Of a stretch of DNA of 64,000 bases, positions 34,918 to 44,135 are shown in pieces. This stretch comes from JAOPZW01 sp963764585 (GTDB lineage: Bacteria > Actinomycetota > Thermoleophilia > Solirubrobacterales > Solirubrobacteraceae). The stretch spans positions 230,779-294,778 of the forward strand of contig CAVXTB010000016.1 of the NCBI GenBank assembly GCA_963764585.1. The letters run 5' to 3'. The translations under genes and the position numbers were made by a program. How positions within the stretch are numbered: position 1 is the first letter of the stretch; every line of letters starts with the position of its first letter. Below the pieces are notes generated by a model that did not search any database, was not told the origin of the DNA, and saw nothing but the letters and a program-made list of their open reading frames with translations.

Positions 34918-36141
34918 TCACGCCGTCCGCAATGCCACGGTGGGCGGCAGCCGAGACGCCCGGACGGCCGGCATCAGGCCGGCGAACGTGCCGATGAGGA
35001 TGGCCGAGGCGATGCCGCCCGTCCATGCTTCGACGGGGATCACGATGTCCCAGTTCTTCGAGCTGGCGTAGATGACCGTTGCTATAGCTCCGGCGAGCAC
35101 GCCGACGATGCCGCCGATGGCGGCGAGCAGGATCGATTCGCCGAGGAACTGGGTGCGGATCTGGCTCTTGGTCGCGCCGAGGGCGCGACGGAGGCCGATC
35201 TCCGAGCGGCGTTCCAGCACCGAGATGATCATGATGTTGGCGACGCCGACGGCGCCGACGATCAGGGCCACGACGCCGAGGCCGAGGAAGAGGCTGTCGA
35301 ACGCTCCGGCCGCGGCGGCGCGGGCGGTGAGCGCGTCGGAGGGCTGGCTGACGTTGACCTCGTCGGGGGCCTGGGGGTTGGCGGTCGGGGCGAGCAGCGC
35401 CTGCACCTCAGCGACATGGTCGGTGTCCGCGCGCACGTAGATGGAGCTCGGCGGGCCCGCTTTCCGCTCGCCCTGGACCAGGCTGATGTAGCCGAGGTAC
35501 CGCTGGGCGGCCGGGTAGCCGATCAAGGCGCTGTTGTCGATGTCGGGCTCCAGCGGCGAGGATCCCAGGACACCTGCGACGTTGAACCACTGGCCTCCCA
35601 GCCAGATCCGTTGGTCGGGGAAGATCCGGTCGATGCCCAGCCGTTGCGCGGCGGCCCAACCGAGCACGGCGACCGGCTCGCGGGCGGTCCCCGGATTGAG
35701 CCAGGCGCCGCGCGCGAGGCCGGTATTGAGCACGGAGAGCAGGTTCAGGCTGGTAGCCCGCACCTGCAGCCCGCCGGTGTTGGTTACCGGGATCATCCGA
35801 CTCCGGTAGACGCTCTTGCCCTTCACCAGCGCGGTGTGTGCCAGCAGTTGGACGTCGTCCAGGTGCGTGATCCGCGCCGGCGCTTCGAGGGGCAGCTTCG
35901 ACGGCTGCCCGGTGACGCTCTGGCCGGCCTCGATGGTCAGCATGTTCGTGCCGAGCCGGTCGATCTCGGCGAGCAGCCCGGCTTGTGAGGAGGCCGACAG
36001 CCCGAGGACCGCCACGATCGCTGCTGTTCCGATCGCAATCCCGAGCGCGGACAGCGCGGCGCGCAGGGGCCGGGCGCGCAGCCCGACGCTGGTCACCCGC
36101 AGCGCATCGTTCAGGCGCAAGCGTCCCGCGTCGGCGCTCAT
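34918..36141 (-). CDS. MacB-like ABC transporter permease (FtsX fold)
   Basis: 407 residues. The first helix is ALSALGIAIGTAAIVAVLGLS. A ~220-residue extracytoplasmic MacB_PCD domain follows, then three C-terminal helices with VANIMIISVLERRSEIGLRRALGATKSQI, the FtsX/MacB mechanotransmission hallmark. The ATG overlaps the ATPase stop (ATGA). Together with the adjacent ATPase and adaptor it forms a MacAB-like complex, which in other bacteria exports peptides, toxins or lipoproteins by a piston-like action and does not carry substrate through the membrane domain. Confidence 0.9.
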   Translation of the reverse strand: MSADAGRLRLNDALRVTSVGLRARPLRAALSALGIAIGTAAIVAVLGLSASSQAGLLAEIDRLGTNMLTIEAGQSVTGQPSKLPLEAPARITHLDDVQLLAHTALVKGKSVYRSRMIPVTNTGGLQVRATSLNLLSVLNTGLARGAWLNPGTAREPVAVLGWAAAQRLGIDRIFPDQRIWLGGQWFNVAGVLGSSPLEPDIDNSALIGYPAAQRYLGYISLVQGERKAGPPSSIYVRADTDHVAEVQALLAPTANPQAPDEVNVSQPSDALTARAAAAGAFDSLFLGLGVVALIVGAVGVANIMIISVLERRSEIGLRRALGATKSQIRTQFLGESILLAAIGGIVGVLAGAIATVIYASSKNWDIVIPVEAWTGGIASAILIGTFAGLMPAVRASRLPPTVALRTA

Positions 36142-36875
36142 GACATCTGTCCCTCCGTCGCCACGTGCACGGGCGCCGCAGGGGCGCTGCGGTCGCCGGC
36201 GGTGTCGGAGACCACCTGGCCGTCCAGCATCCGGATCTGGCGCGGCAGCTGCTCGGCCAGGCCCGCGTCGTGGGTGATCATGATGATCGTGGCGCCGGCG
36301 GCGTTGAGCTCGCGGATGAGCTCCACGATCGACGCGCCGGTGGTGCTGTCGAGATTGCCGGTCGGTTCGTCGGCAAGGACGATCGCCGGCCGCCCGACGA
36401 GGGCCCGGGCGACCGCAACCCGCTGCCGCTCCCCTCCCGAGAGCTTGGTCGGCTTGAACGTCGCGCGGTGGGACAGGCCGACCCGCTCGAGCGCCTCATC
36501 GGCGCGCGCATACCGCTCGGCGGCGGGGTCGCCGGCGTAGAGCAACCCGTCGGCGACGTTCTCGCGCACCGTGGCATGCTCGGCCAGGAAGAACTGCTGA
36601 AAGACGAACCCGATCTCCCGCGCCCGCAGCCGCGAGAGCTCGCGGTCGCCCAGCCCCGCCGCGTCGATCCCGCCGATGCGGACCACGCCGCTGCTGGGTC
36701 GCTCCAGCGTCCCGATGACGTGCAGGAGGGTGGACTTGCCCGACCCGGAGGGCCCCACGATCGCCACCAGCTCGCCCCGGTGGACGGAGAAGGACACCCC
36801 CCGCAGGGCGAACACCGGGGGCTCCTCGCCGTAGACCTTGGTGACCTCGTCCAGCTCCAGTACCGCGTCACTCAT
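36138..36875 (-). CDS. ABC transporter ATP-binding protein (MacB/LolD class)
   Basis: 245 residues. Walker A GPSGSGKST, Q-loop VFQQFFLAEHATVREN, signature LSGGERQR and Walker B ALVGRPAIVLADEPTGNLD. The GNLDS segment after Walker B is characteristic of MacB/LolD ATPases. ATG overlaps the adaptor stop (ATGA). It powers the permease encoded next. Confidence 0.92.
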   Translation of the reverse strand: MSDAVLELDEVTKVYGEEPPVFALRGVSFSVHRGELVAIVGPSGSGKSTLLHVIGTLERPSSGVVRIGGIDAAGLGDRELSRLRAREIGFVFQQFFLAEHATVRENVADGLLYAGDPAAERYARADEALERVGLSHRATFKPTKLSGGERQRVAVARALVGRPAIVLADEPTGNLDSTTGASIVELIRELNAAGATIIMITHDAGLAEQLPRQIRMLDGQVVSDTAGDRSAPAAPVHVATEGQMS

Positions 36876-37966
36876 GTGGACGGCACCACCACTGAATCGC
36901 CCGCGCGAAGATCGCCCTCGACCTGGACTCGTCCGCCTCCAGTGTCGAACAGGCCCAGCTTCACGGCGACCAGCTCGCGTCGCTCACCGGCGCGCACGAC
37001 CTCGACGGCGAACCCGCTGCCGGACTTGCCGACCAGCGCGGTGACCGGGACGCTCAGGGCGTTGTCCACGCCCTTGGTGGTGATGTCCACCTGGACCGGG
37101 GCCTGGTCGAGCCCGCCGGCTTTGGCCGGGTCGTCGAGGCTGATGAAGGTCGGGATGGTCGCGTCGGCCGCCTGACTTCCCTGTCCAGCCGGGGTCTGGG
37201 CGACTCGTCCGAACGCCGCGACCCGTCCCGTCACCGGCGTGTTGCCCGGCAGCGTGATCTGGGCCCGGTCGCCCTTCTTGACCTCGCCCTGCTGGGAGGG
37301 GTCGAGGTTCACCTGCACCTGCAGCGTGTCGGACGTGGCGCTCAGCACCGGAGCACCCGGCCCGGCAGATCCACCGACCTGGCCGGTGACCTTGGCGATC
37401 CGGACCGCCTCGGGCAGGAAGACCGCGTCATCGGTCGCCAGCTCGCCGGTCACGCCAACGCCCTTCTTGCGCTGGAGCACCCTGAGCGCCTGCTCCGTCT
37501 TGGACGTGAAGGCGTTGTCGCCGGGGTCGATGCGGACGTGGGCGTCGCTGTCATAGCCGAGCTGGTGCAGGTTGCGGTTGAGCTGGCGGACGTCGCGGCC
37601 CTTCAAGCCCACGTGTAGAGCACGGTAGGCCGGCACCGTGCCACACAGCAGCACCACCGGCCTGTCGTCCACCCGATAGAGCACACCGCCGCAGCCGACC
37701 TTGTCGCCGCTGTCGGGCAGGCTGGTGTAGACACCGCGGGCCTGGTTGATCACGGCGAACGGCGAGCCATCCGACCGCGCCCGGTAGGTCAGGGTCCCAC
37801 CCTGAGAGACCATCGCCGAAAGCTCGCCCTTCTCCACCGTGACGGTGTCTGTCGCCAGCGCCCGGGCGGCCGCGGTCGGGCGCTCCGCACCCGACATCAC
37901 GACCACGCCGCAGGTCGCCGCGACCAGCACGGCCGCTGCGCCCAGCGCCCAGCTCCTCCGCGTCAC
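36872..37966 (-). CDS. Efflux adaptor (HlyD/MacA-like) with peptidoglycan-binding domain
   Basis: 364 residues from GTG overlapping the lipoprotein stop (GTGA). One N-terminal helix (ALGAAAVLVAATCGVVVMS) anchors it. A peptidoglycan-binding-1 domain occupies ~120-185 (LKGRDVRQLNRNLHQLGYD, FTSKTEQALRVLQRKKGV). MacA-like beta-barrel/lipoyl segments follow (GQVGGSAGPGAPVLSATS, GDRAQITLPGNTPVTGRVAAFG, ALSVPVTALVG). A Gram-positive adaptor needs no outer membrane channel, so the wall-binding domain probably positions the pump in the envelope. Confidence 0.87.
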   Translation of the reverse strand: MTRRSWALGAAAVLVAATCGVVVMSGAERPTAAARALATDTVTVEKGELSAMVSQGGTLTYRARSDGSPFAVINQARGVYTSLPDSGDKVGCGGVLYRVDDRPVVLLCGTVPAYRALHVGLKGRDVRQLNRNLHQLGYDSDAHVRIDPGDNAFTSKTEQALRVLQRKKGVGVTGELATDDAVFLPEAVRIAKVTGQVGGSAGPGAPVLSATSDTLQVQVNLDPSQQGEVKKGDRAQITLPGNTPVTGRVAAFGRVAQTPAGQGSQAADATIPTFISLDDPAKAGGLDQAPVQVDITTKGVDNALSVPVTALVGKSGSGFAVEVVRAGERRELVAVKLGLFDTGGGRVQVEGDLRAGDSVVVPST

Positions 37967-38529
37967 CCTTGGCCCCCCACTGCCTCTCCCAAGGCGTTGC
38001 GGCACTTCTGCACCGCGGCGTTGAGGATGGTCATACCCCCGGGCCGGTTGCTGGACGGAATCTTGTACGTGTTGATGAGGGGCTCGCCGTTGACGGGGTC
38101 CGGAAAGTCCTTCACGCCGTTGTCGCGGATGCACTGGGCGAACCTGAGGCTTGCCGACTGCTGCTTGGGGGTCCGCTTTGAGGACAACGTGCCCGGTGGC
38201 TGCAGGTCCTTGCAGGCGCTGGTGGCCCGCCTCCACACCTCGACCGTCACGCTGACCCCATATTCGAACTGGTTCTTCTCGTTCGGGTCTGGGAAGTCGC
38301 TGACGCCATGAGCCCGAATGCACTCGGCGAACTTCACCGCCTTATCCCGGGCGGTGAGCTTCTTGTTCGCGCCACTGCTGGTGGTGCCGGTGCTGCTGGT
38401 GCTGCTGGCGGTGCCGGTGCTGCTGGCGGTGCCGTTTTCGGAAGGTGTGTTCGAGCCACAGCCCGCGCTGATCACGCTGATCAGCGCGACCGTCGCAAAG
38501 GCGGCCAGCGGCCGCAGTGTTCTACTCAT
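37963..38529 (-). CDS. Lipoprotein with duplicated FAxCIR..GVxDFPDP motif
   Basis: 188 residues with a lipobox ISAGC (Cys24) and a Ser/Thr/Gly-rich linker to residue ~55. Two related units follow: residues 67-110 (FAECIRAHGVSDFPDP) and 130-180 (FAQCIRDNGVKDFPDP). Each unit has a second Cys about 36-43 residues later (C70/C106 and C133/C176), which suggests one disulfide per unit. Anchored outside the membrane. First gene of the adaptor-ATPase-permease operon, so it is likely a surface partner or sensor of that pump. I do not know a defined function for this family. Confidence 0.8.
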   Translation of the reverse strand: MSRTLRPLAAFATVALISVISAGCGSNTPSENGTASSTGTASSTSSTGTTSSGANKKLTARDKAVKFAECIRAHGVSDFPDPNEKNQFEYGVSVTVEVWRRATSACKDLQPPGTLSSKRTPKQQSASLRFAQCIRDNGVKDFPDPVNGEPLINTYKIPSSNRPGGMTILNAAVQKCRNALGEAVGGQG

Positions 38530-38587
38530 GGTTGCTCCCTGGTGTGTGGAATTGGGCTGACACCGGCTCTCTGTCGAAGCGCGCGCA

Positions 38588-39271
38588 TCACCGCTGCATC
38601 CTTGGATCGTGCGTCGGGTCGGCGTACACGGCAGGGCAGCCGTGATCGATGGCTTCCGGGCGCAGTTCGTAATGCCAGGGCTCGTTGCCGTAGACCTGAC
38701 ACAGCCCGTACGCGGCGCCGTGTGCGGACAGCCACGCCGCGGCCCCGGAGGGCCCGATGTCGACCGCGTCCCCCGACACGTGAGCAGACGTGTTGGGGGT
38801 GGCCACCCACCGGGCAGCTACCGCTTCTGACCCGTACTTCAGGACCGCCTCACGGAGGAGTTGCTCCTGGTACGCCGGGGAACGCCAGCCACTGTCGACG
38901 ACGAACTCGACGCCGTGGTCCGCTGCGTCCGTCGCGGCTTGGCGCAGGGCGCCGAGGAGCGCCGGATCGAGTTTGGCGACACCCGTAACCTCGTCATCGA
39001 AGACCGTCGTGCCGTCGGGGACGGCACCGTCAGCCTCGCCGAGCGCACCATGGTGCCCACTGCTAAGGCCGCGGTGCCCGCTGCGACGGACGTCGGTAGG
39101 TGATGCGGCCCTCGAGGACGAGGACGAGGACGAGGACGCCGGCGAGGGCGAGGACCCCAGCAACTGGTGGCCGAGGGCTGCGGAGATCGCCCCGAGAACG
39201 ACGAGCAGGACGGCGACACGCAACCTGCGAATCCGACGGGGCGCTGTTCGTGCTCGCTCGCTGGAGGTCAC
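38588..39271 (-). CDS. D-alanyl-D-alanine carboxypeptidase family protein (VanY/M15B-like)
   Basis: 227 residues from GTG. One N-terminal membrane segment (VAVLLVVLGAISAALGHQL) is followed by a Ser-rich linker and a VanY-type zinc peptidase domain: DSGWRSPAYQEQLL, SAHVSGDAVDIG (zinc His and Asp) and EPWHYEL (catalytic Glu/zinc His). It acts outside the membrane, cutting the terminal D-Ala from stem peptides. It is divergent from the two-component system and 58 bases upstream of the lipoprotein operon, so these genes probably form one cell-envelope response locus. Confidence 0.87.
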   Translation of the reverse strand: MTSSERARTAPRRIRRLRVAVLLVVLGAISAALGHQLLGSSPSPASSSSSSSSRAASPTDVRRSGHRGLSSGHHGALGEADGAVPDGTTVFDDEVTGVAKLDPALLGALRQAATDAADHGVEFVVDSGWRSPAYQEQLLREAVLKYGSEAVAARWVATPNTSAHVSGDAVDIGPSGAAAWLSAHGAAYGLCQVYGNEPWHYELRPEAIDHGCPAVYADPTHDPRMQR

Positions 39272-39356
39272 GCCGCCATTTCAGGCAGCGTGGTGTTGCC
39301 AGCACGTATGCGGTTTTCGATACGCCGACGATATGTGCCGGCTCTAGCATCCGGGC

Positions 39357-40044
<688 letters not shown>

Positions 40045-40052
<8 letters not shown>

Positions 40053-41127
40053 AGCCCCTGGTCTGAGCGTTCGCCTCAAACTCACCCTCAGCTACGCCGG
40101 CTTCCTCATGCTCGCAGGTGCCGTGCTGCTCGCCGCCGGGTACTTCTCCCTTTCGCGTGGTGTGCACCCTGGTGTGATCTTCATCGTCCGCAGCCACGCC
40201 GACCTCCTGCGCAATTTCGCTCCGATCGCGGCCATCGTGATGGCGTTCCTGCTGGTATTCGGTCTGCTGGGAGGGTGGTTTCTCGCCGGCCGGATGCTCG
40301 CCCCCCTGACCAGCATCACGGACGCCACGCGCATCGCCGCGACCGGATCGCTGGCCCACCGAATCCGGCTACCGGGCCGCAGAGACGAGTTCCGCGAGCT
40401 CGCCGACGCCTTCGACGCCATGCTCGCGCGCCTCGAAGCGCACGTCGCCGAACAGCAGCGCTTCGCAGCCAACGCCTCCCACGAACTGCGCACCCCATTG
40501 GCGATCACGCAGACATTGCTCGACGTGGCCCGCAACGACCCGAACCGCGATAACGGCGAGCTCGTCGAACGCCTCCACGCCGTCAACACCCGAGCGATCG
40601 ACCTCACCGAAGCACTGCTCATGCTCAGCCGTGCCGACCAGCGGTCCTTCGTCCGAGAACACGCCGACCTGTCGCTCATAGCCGAAGAAGCCACCGAAAC
40701 GCTCCTCCCCCTCGCAGAACAACGCGGCGCCACCATCGAGACCTCCGGCGACGCGACCCCCACCGTCGGCTCACCCGCCCTCCTGCTGCAGATGGCTACG
40801 AACCTCGTGCACAACGCCATCGTCCACAACCTGCCCGACCAGGGCACCGTGTGGGTCACGACCAGTGCTCACCTCAAGAGCGTGGTGCTCACGGTCGAGA
40901 ACAGCGGCGAGAAGCTGACCCCGCAGCTGGTCGCCACGTTTGTCGAGCCGTTTCAGCGCGGCTCCAAACGCGTACGCACCGACCACGCGGGTGTCGGCCT
41001 CGGCCTGGCGATCGTCAAGAGCATCACCCAGGCACACGACGGAACCCTCACCCTCACCCCCCGGGCCGCCGGCGGGCTCTGCGTCACGGTGCAACTCCCC
41101 GCCGCGCCACCGCACACTGGCAGATGA
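40045..41127 (+). CDS. Sensor histidine kinase (HAMP, HisKA, HATPase)
   Basis: 360 residues from GTG with AGAGAGGAG upstream. Two membrane helices (GFLMLAGAVLLAAGYF and IAAIVMAFLLVFGLLGGWF) flank only ~35 external residues, so it probably senses within the membrane or through a partner. HAMP (PLTSITDATRIAATG), HisKA with phosphoacceptor His in ASHELRTPL, then the ATPase N-box (LVHNAIVHN) and G2 box (GVGLGLAIVKSI). The small sensor loop is typical of cell-envelope stress kinases paired with ABC transporters. It is similar in type to CutS/BceS kinases but not assignable. Confidence 0.92.
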
Positions 41128-41334
41128 CGATCAGGGGAATTGCCGCACGCCCCGAGAGGGATGCCGCGACCGCCCGGACCCCGTCGCGGTACTCGCCGTC
41201 CTCGCTCGCATGGCCCCGCGCCGGCTTGGCCGACGCCTGCGCCTCGAGCACGCCCCGGGTCGGTGATCGTTCACGCCGACGACCCCGCCGTTGGCGTGCT
41301 GCGCGACGCACACGATCTGTGGGTTCGAAAGGAG

Positions 41335-41985
41335 CTAGCCGCGCACCACCCTGTACTTGAGGTGCGTGACGCCGGGCGCCTCGACCGCCCGGACCTGCTC
41401 GAGCTTGATCTCAACGCCCCCGAGGTTGTCGAAGAGGCGAGCGCCGCCCCCGAGGAGCACCGGAACGATGTGCAGCTCGAGCTCGTCCAGGAGCCCCGCC
41501 GCCAGATACTGGTTGATGATCTGGGCGCCGCCCCAGAGCATGACGTCCTGACCGCCCGCGGACTCCTTCGCCCGCTGCAGCGCCCGCTCGATCCCGTCGG
41601 TGACGAAGTGGTACGTCGTGTCCCCCTGCATCTCGACCGGCTCGCGCGGGTGATGGGTGACGACGAACACGTCGTTGTGGTACGGCGGGTTGTCTCCCCA
41701 CCAACCCTTCCACTGCTCATCGCCCCAGTCCCCGCCGCCGATGGGCCCGAACATGTTGCGGCCCATCACGCCGGCGCCGATGTTCTCGCGCGATTCTTCG
41801 ACGATCCGTGCGCTCTCGTTGACCTCGCCGCCCTGCTTGTCATGCGCCTCGCGCCAAGCGGCCAGCGGAACGATCCAGTCGTGGAGCCGCTCGCCGCCCT
41901 CGCCGAGCGGGTTCTCCTCGCTCTGGTTCGGGCCGGCGACGAATCCGTCTGCCGAGATCGAGATGTGACACCGGAGCTTGCTCAC
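41335..41985 (-). CDS. Dihydrofolate reductase-fold (RibD C-terminal-like) protein
   Basis: 216 residues from a GTG with GGAGGAACA upstream. Motifs: ISADGFVAGPNQSE at the N-terminus, GRNMFGPIGG, FVVTHHPREPV and the nucleotide-binding VMLWGGAQIINQYLAAGL near residue 150. It probably reduces a pteridine- or pyrimidine-like substrate with NADPH, but most members of this group are uncharacterised. It is a different subgroup (with the long GDWGDEQWKGWWGDNPPYH insertion) from the two DHFR-fold proteins at 59-62 kb. Confidence 0.88.
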   Translation of the reverse strand: MSKLRCHISISADGFVAGPNQSEENPLGEGGERLHDWIVPLAAWREAHDKQGGEVNESARIVEESRENIGAGVMGRNMFGPIGGGDWGDEQWKGWWGDNPPYHNDVFVVTHHPREPVEMQGDTTYHFVTDGIERALQRAKESAGGQDVMLWGGAQIINQYLAAGLLDELELHIVPVLLGGGARLFDNLGGVEIKLEQVRAVEAPGVTHLKYRVVRG

Positions 41986-42023
41986 TGTTCCTCCTCAGAA
42001 GTTCGGTAATCGGGGGTTCGAGG

Positions 42024-42536
42024 TCAGTCGTAGTAGCGTCGGGCGCTGGAGCCGACGCGCGTCACGTCGGTGCCGTAGATGTGGATCGAGATCGCGGTCT
42101 CGTCGGCGGTGTTGTGCACGCGGTGGATGTCGCCGGGAGGCGCGAAGCCGCTGACGTGGCCGACGTGGTTGTCGCTCTCGCCGATCACGTTGAGGTCGGC
42201 GTCGAAGAGCTCCTCGTGCTCGACGCCCTGGATGACGCCGAGCACGCACCAGGTGACGTGGTCGTGGATCCGGGTGATCTGCCCGGGCCGCCAGACCAGG
42301 GCGACGATCGAGAACGATCCGTCCGGCTCGATGTGCAGGCTGTGGGCGATGTAGTCGTCGGGTGAGCCGAGCCGCTGCTCGGCGGTCAGCACGTCCGGGG
42401 TGGGCAGGTGCCGGCGCAGCTGGTCGGTGACGAGCTGCGCGGTCTCGGCCCAGTCGGCGTGGCGCTCCACGGCGGTGCGGATGCCGGCGACGAGTGGGCT
42501 CAGCTGGCTGGCGGGGCGGATCTGGGTCGCGGTCAT
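42024..42536 (-). CDS. Cysteine dioxygenase family protein
   Basis: 170 residues from an ATG with AAAGG five bases upstream (a GTG seven codons earlier is possible). A cupin with the cysteine-dioxygenase metal set: HDHVTW (two His), the first-motif Glu position partly replaced as HEELF, and HRVHN (third His). It would use Fe(II) and O2 to oxidise a small thiol such as cysteine or 3-mercaptopropionate. It is divergent from the LysR regulator with 75 bases between starts, the usual layout of a LysR-controlled target. Confidence 0.87.
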   Translation of the reverse strand: MTATQIRPASQLSPLVAGIRTAVERHADWAETAQLVTDQLRRHLPTPDVLTAEQRLGSPDDYIAHSLHIEPDGSFSIVALVWRPGQITRIHDHVTWCVLGVIQGVEHEELFDADLNVIGESDNHVGHVSGFAPPGDIHRVHNTADETAISIHIYGTDVTRVGSSARRYYD

Positions 42537-42611
42537 GCCTTTGAGCTTGCGCGGCACCGGCTCATACGTCTAATGCCAACTTCCGTGCTGACTCATAGAT
42601 AGAGTTGATGC

Positions 42612-43559
42612 ATGCTGGACGTCAACCGGCTGCGCGTCATCGACGCCGTCGCGCGCCACGGATCGGTCACCGCGGCGGCGAAGGAGCTGCACTACTCCCA
42701 GCCGTCGGTCACCCACCACCTCGCCCGGCTCGAGGCCGAGACCGGCGCGCAGCTGCTGCAGCGGGTCGGCCGCGGGATCCGGCTCACCCCCGCCGGGCAG
42801 CTGCTGGCCGACCGCGCCGCCGAGATCATCGGGCGCATCGATGCGGCCGGCGCGGAGCTCTCCGCCCACGTGGGACTGAACGCCGGCCGCGTGCGCCTCG
42901 CCGCCTTCGCCTCGGCGAACGGATCGCTCGTGCCGGCGGCGCTGGCGACGCTGGCGAACCGGTATCCGAGCCTGGAGATCAGCGTGACCGACACGCATCC
43001 GCTCGAAGCGCTCGAGCTGCTGCGTGCCGGCAAGGTCGAGGTCGCGGTCATCTTCCGCTACGAGGAGACCGAGCCCGAGCCCCCCGGGGTGCGCCTGCAT
43101 CACCTGCTCGACGACCCGGTCTACGTGCTGTCGACGCGTCGCGAGCGCGGGCTGGCCACCCTGCGCGACGCGACGTGGATCGCCGGCTGCGAGCGCTGCC
43201 GCAGCCACCTGCTGTCCGTGTGCGCCGACGCCGGGTTCGATCCGCGGATCGGCTACAGCTCCGATGACATGGTTGTGATGCAGGCGTGGGTGGCCGCCGG
43301 GCTCGGGGTGGCGACCCAGACCGGTCTGTCCCTGCGCGCCCATCACATCGACGGCGTCGTCGCGACCGAACTGCCCGGCTTCGAGCGGCACATCTACGCC
43401 GCGACCTACGGCGAGCCGCCCGACCCGCCCGCCACCGCCGCCCTCCTGGCCGCCCTCGCCGAGGCCGCCACGACGGCGGTCGCCTCCTCCGACGAGAACC
43501 TCCCCCGATCGGCGGCCGCCCGCTCCTCACAGACCCCGCTCGATGATGTGTCGCGGTGA
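42612..43559 (+). CDS. LysR-family transcriptional regulator
   Basis: 315 residues. N-terminal winged HTH (VDAVARHGSVTAAAKELHYSQPSVTHHLARLE-type, residues ~8-40), linker helix, and an effector domain of the periplasmic-binding-protein fold (RVRLAAFASANGSLVPAAL, VAVIFRYEE, DDMVVMQAWVAAGLGVATQ). The last 25 residues are polar and probably disordered. Most likely regulator of the divergent cysteine dioxygenase gene, with a sulfur metabolite as co-inducer (inference). Confidence 0.9.
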   Translation: MLDVNRLRVIDAVARHGSVTAAAKELHYSQPSVTHHLARLEAETGAQLLQRVGRGIRLTPAGQLLADRAAEIIGRIDAAGAELSAHVGLNAGRVRLAAFASANGSLVPAALATLANRYPSLEISVTDTHPLEALELLRAGKVEVAVIFRYEETEPEPPGVRLHHLLDDPVYVLSTRRERGLATLRDATWIAGCERCRSHLLSVCADAGFDPRIGYSSDDMVVMQAWVAAGLGVATQTGLSLRAHHIDGVVATELPGFERHIYAATYGEPPDPPATAALLAALAEAATTAVASSDENLPRSAAARSSQTPLDDVSR

Positions 43560-44135
43560 GGGCAGCCACGCGGGCTGGTCCGACACGTTCAGCGCGCCTG
43601 AAGCACGGACGCGACACGGTCGAGCTGGTGGTCATGCCCTCCTATTCCAGCTCGTGACGCGTGTTCCCATTCCTCAGCGGTCTCTGCTTGCCGCCTGGTG
43701 ACGGCCGGTTGGTACTTAACTTTAAACCCGCCGGACGACACCCCGACATACGCGACAGCCACAGGCGAAAGGAAAAGCGCGCGAATGCCACGACTCCCGG
43801 GATCCGTGCGCGGTTCTGCTCAGGGCTAGGTTCAACTGCTCGGCGCGGCGCGCCAGGCAGCTCGACAGCGGCCCACTCGGCACCGGAGGCTGCTCGATGT
43901 GGGTCGGCACTTGGAAACGGCGGGACCGAGGAGCGCAGGCCGCGGCCTTCCGCCCCACGTAGTGCTCGAGCGCGGTCGACGCGTCGTTCTTGGATTCGGA
44001 TGAACGGGGCGCTTCAGGGGCCACGCGGCGGTCTGAGAACGGCAGTCGGCGGCGGGGCAGAGCTAGGGTAGCGTCCGTTTCAGATCACGGCTTTCTGGTT
44101 CAGCCGCGTCACGTCTGCCCGTAAAGGTGGTTGCC
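43560..44135 (+). other. Non-coding stretch before the low-GC secreted-protein gene
   Basis: About 575 bases with no supported gene. It holds an AT-rich patch (GGTACTTAACTTTAAACC near 43712) and one copy of an imperfect 33-base direct repeat at 43749. An open minus-strand frame here has no recognisable domain. Confidence 0.5.
43749..43781 (+). repeat. Left copy of an imperfect 33-bp direct repeat
   Basis: Core GCGACAGCCACAGGC. It matches 46247-46279 at about 26 of 33 positions. The two copies flank the segment that holds the AT-richer secreted-protein gene and the DUF1905 gene. Confidence 0.4.

Noticed and set aside
43722..44024. Minus-strand open frame of 100 codons as a gene
   Set aside because: No domain, no ribosome site, and codon pattern not like neighbouring genes.
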